Of a stretch of DNA of 51,258 bases, positions 50,401 to 51,258 are shown one piece after another (position 1 is the stretch's first letter; each line of letters opens with the position of its first letter). Source of the stretch: an uncultured Aquimarina sp. (lineage in GTDB: Bacteria > Bacteroidota > Bacteroidia > Flavobacteriales > Flavobacteriaceae); the NCBI GenBank assembly GCA_947498705.1, contig CANMLW010000022.1, positions 1 to 51,258 on the forward strand. Direction: 5' to 3'. The notes under the pieces are model-generated. The model searched no databases. It had not been told where the DNA came from and saw only the letters and a program-made list of their open reading frames with translations. The translations under genes were made by a program, and so were the position numbers.

Positions 50401-51258
50401 GATCATCGGCTGTTGTATTATTATCGGTCTGATCTAAGGTTACTGTAGTAACTGTATTGGTAATCGTATCGCCACTAGTACCTACATCAACACTCGCTAC
50501 AATATCAATCGTAGCGTTGGCGCCGCTGTTAATGTTACCAATAGTCCAAATACCGGTTCCACTTACATACGCTCCTTGACTTGGTGTGTCACTTACATAC
50601 GTTACTCCGGTTGGTAAAACATCTGTTAACGATACTGTAGTAGCCTGAGCTGGACCATTATTGGTAACCAAAATTGTGTAGATAACATTACTACCCTCAT
50701 CTGGGGTACTGTTATTAACTGTCTTGGCAACAACCAGATCAACCTCATTGTTCACAACAATATCTTCACTTGGGTCATCGGCTGTTGTATTATTATCGGT
50801 CTGATCTAAGGTTACTGTAGTAACTGTATTGGTAATCGTATCACCACTAGTACCTACATCAACACTCGCTACAATATCGATCGTAGCGTTGGCGCCGCTG
50901 TTAATGTTACCAATAGTCCAAATACCGGTTCCACTTACATAGGTTCCTTGACTTGGTGTGTCACTTACATACGTTACTCCGGCTGGTAAAACATCTGTTA
51001 ACGATACTGTAGTAGCCTGAGCTGGACCATTATTGGTAACCAAAATTGTGTAAGTAACATTACTACCCTCATCTGGGGTACCGTTATTAACTGTCTTGGC
51101 AATAACCAAATCAACCTCATTATTTACTATGATATCCTCACTAAGATCATCAGCAGTCGTATCATTATCTGTCTGATCCAGGCTTACCGTAGTAATCGTA
51201 TTGGTAATCGTATCTCCACTGGTGCCTACATCTACGGTAGCTGTAATTGTTAAGGTTG
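47435..51258 (-). CDS. Large DUF11/TSP3-repeat adhesin with type-B T9SS sorting domain (5' end outside window)
   Basis: An open frame of at least 1,270 codons; it runs off the right edge, so the N terminus is missing. From the visible N-terminal side: at least seven DUF11-type beta-sandwich repeats (DLVVAKTVNN...TYTILVTNNGPAQATTVSL...GTSGDTITNTV), of which the first four and the edge copy are nearly identical at 372-bp period and three more are diverged. Then come acidic thrombospondin type 3 calcium-binding repeats (DNDGISDSVDIDDDNDGILD), and a C-terminal CHU_C/gliding-motility type-B domain (NGMSPDGDGVNDVFVISGLE, NRWGVKVYSAKNYGR, GTYYYVLEY). It is exported by the type IX system and displayed at the surface. 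PorP/SprF and OmpA-type genes follow in the operon. Confidence 0.95.
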   Translation of the reverse strand, partial: TLTITATVDVGTSGDTITNTITTVSLDQTDNDTTADDLSEDIIVNNEVDLVIAKTVNNGTPDEGSNVTYTILVTNNGPAQATTVSLTDVLPAGVTYVSDTPSQGTYVSGTGIWTIGNINSGANATIDIVASVDVGTSGDTITNTVTTVTLDQTDNNTTADDPSEDIVVNNEVDLVVAKTVNNSTPDEGSNVIYTILVTNNGPAQATTVSLTDVLPTGVTYVSDTPSQGAYVSGTGIWTIGNINSGANATIDIVASVDVGTSGDTITNTVTTVTLDQTDNNTTADDPSEDIVVNNEVDLVVAKTVNNSTPDEGSNVIYTILVTNNGPAQATTVSLTDVLPAGVTYVSDTPSQGAYVSGTGIWTIGNINSGSNATIDIIASVDVGTSGDTITNTVTTVTLDQTDNNTTADDPSEDIVVNNEVDLVVAKTVNNSTPDEGSNVIYTILVTNNGPAQATTVSLTDVLPAGVTYVSDTPSQGAYVSGTGIWTIGNINSSANATIDIVASVDVGTSGDTITNTVTTVNLDQTDNNTTADDLSEDITVNNDSDLAISKTVNDANPSEGDNITYTITVTNNGVAQSTNLIINDQLPTGVTYVTDTPSQGTYAPASGDWNIGALNNGATATITIVASVDVGTSGDTITNTITVSSDQNDPNPANNDLEEAITITNLADLEISKTVDDSNPNEGDTINYTIVVKNNGTEQATQLIVNDLLPAGISFVSDTPSTGTYSNATGDWIIGTLNAGATEILTITATVDTGTSGTFINNVITFTMDQTDPNLANNDLEEEIEVVGQIDLVVSKSIVEPGPYVLGGTYNYSIIVVNEGPAQATNVVITDQLPAGITYVSDVPDQGVYDNGTGVWTIGTIPALQTRMLTITFSVNAGTAGASITNVITDIDLDQIDLNIVPDDLDETIVIDGDNDNDGISDSVDIDDDNDGILDVLESTVDSDGDGLPDVFDQDSDNDGIPDNVEGQTTSGYITPSGNDSDGDGLDDAYEGTGDEGITPEDTDGDNIPDYLDEDADNDGIPDMTEGFDYDNDGIADTVPSGNDIDNDGLDDVYDADTTGFGDPNGDVVNTNPDTDLNNTDSEDEPDYRDIDDDGDGVYTSEENYDGDNDPSDTDTDQDGIPDYLDEDDDNDGLLTIDESADPNGDGDPEDAVDTDGNGTPDYLEPNEPITGDDGITIFNGMSPDGDGVNDVFVISGLERLENSIEIYNRWGVKVYSAKNYGRDNNFFRGISNGRSTIEEKDRLPVGTYYYVLEYITESGVTKSRAGYLYINR

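Overview
The window is chromosomal DNA of a member of the Bacteroidota, most likely a marine Flavobacteriaceae (an Aquimarina-like genus is my guess). The signs are a strong A+T bias, promoters of the Bacteroidota form TTTG-N19/21-TAnnTTTG, a type IX secretion cargo with its PorP/SprF partner, and family-typical genes (DUF4290, HU, YqgE, START-like protein).

Layout. 0.1-2.4 kb: a small unknown protein, an exported Cys/His repeat protein and a VOC protein. 2.5-5.1 kb: murA, DUF4290 and DUF493 genes. 5.2-9.5 kb: a minus-strand operon for an exported molybdenum hydroxylase (2Fe-2S subunit, Tat-exported large subunit, XdhC and MobA-like maturation proteins). 9.6-15.8 kb: housekeeping genes (NTPase, RecQ, Fmt, HU, YqgE, class IV aminotransferase, START-like protein, tRNA-Met). 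15.8-26.2 kb: an accessory peptide island. It holds six short Cys-containing peptides with double-glycine leaders (two of them found by hand between longer frames), a Cys-rich lipoprotein, a C39-like/VKOR/DsbA fusion that probably makes disulfides, two paralogous membrane AraC regulators and one TPR-AraC regulator. 26.4-33.2 kb: a nine-gene plus-strand operon joining a type III polyketide synthase, a methyltransferase and a flavoprotein to a dedicated set of fatty-acid synthase parts (KS, DH, ER, ACP, PPTase). 33.3-40.6 kb: small membrane proteins, a fatty acid hydroxylase, SRP RNA, glutaminyl cyclase, DEAD helicase and TrmH. 40.7-43.2 kb: a gene-poor stretch with nine tandem ~120-bp repeats that fold and show compensatory changes. 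43.2-51.3 kb: MscS and a type IX secretion operon (large DUF11/TSP3 adhesin cut by the right edge, PorP/SprF, OmpA-type protein).

The strongest candidate for an undescribed system is the peptide island. Two of its transcription units share a 31-bp direct-repeat box at exactly the same distance from a matching promoter. Three peptide genes share a 5' leader hairpin. One peptide core has the cysteine spacing of an inhibitor cystine knot. The fusion protein encoded in the same locus is the natural disulfide-forming partner. No C39 ABC exporter lies in the window, so processing and export must be encoded elsewhere. The type III PKS/fatty-acid operon and the covarying 120-bp repeat array are the next most interesting.
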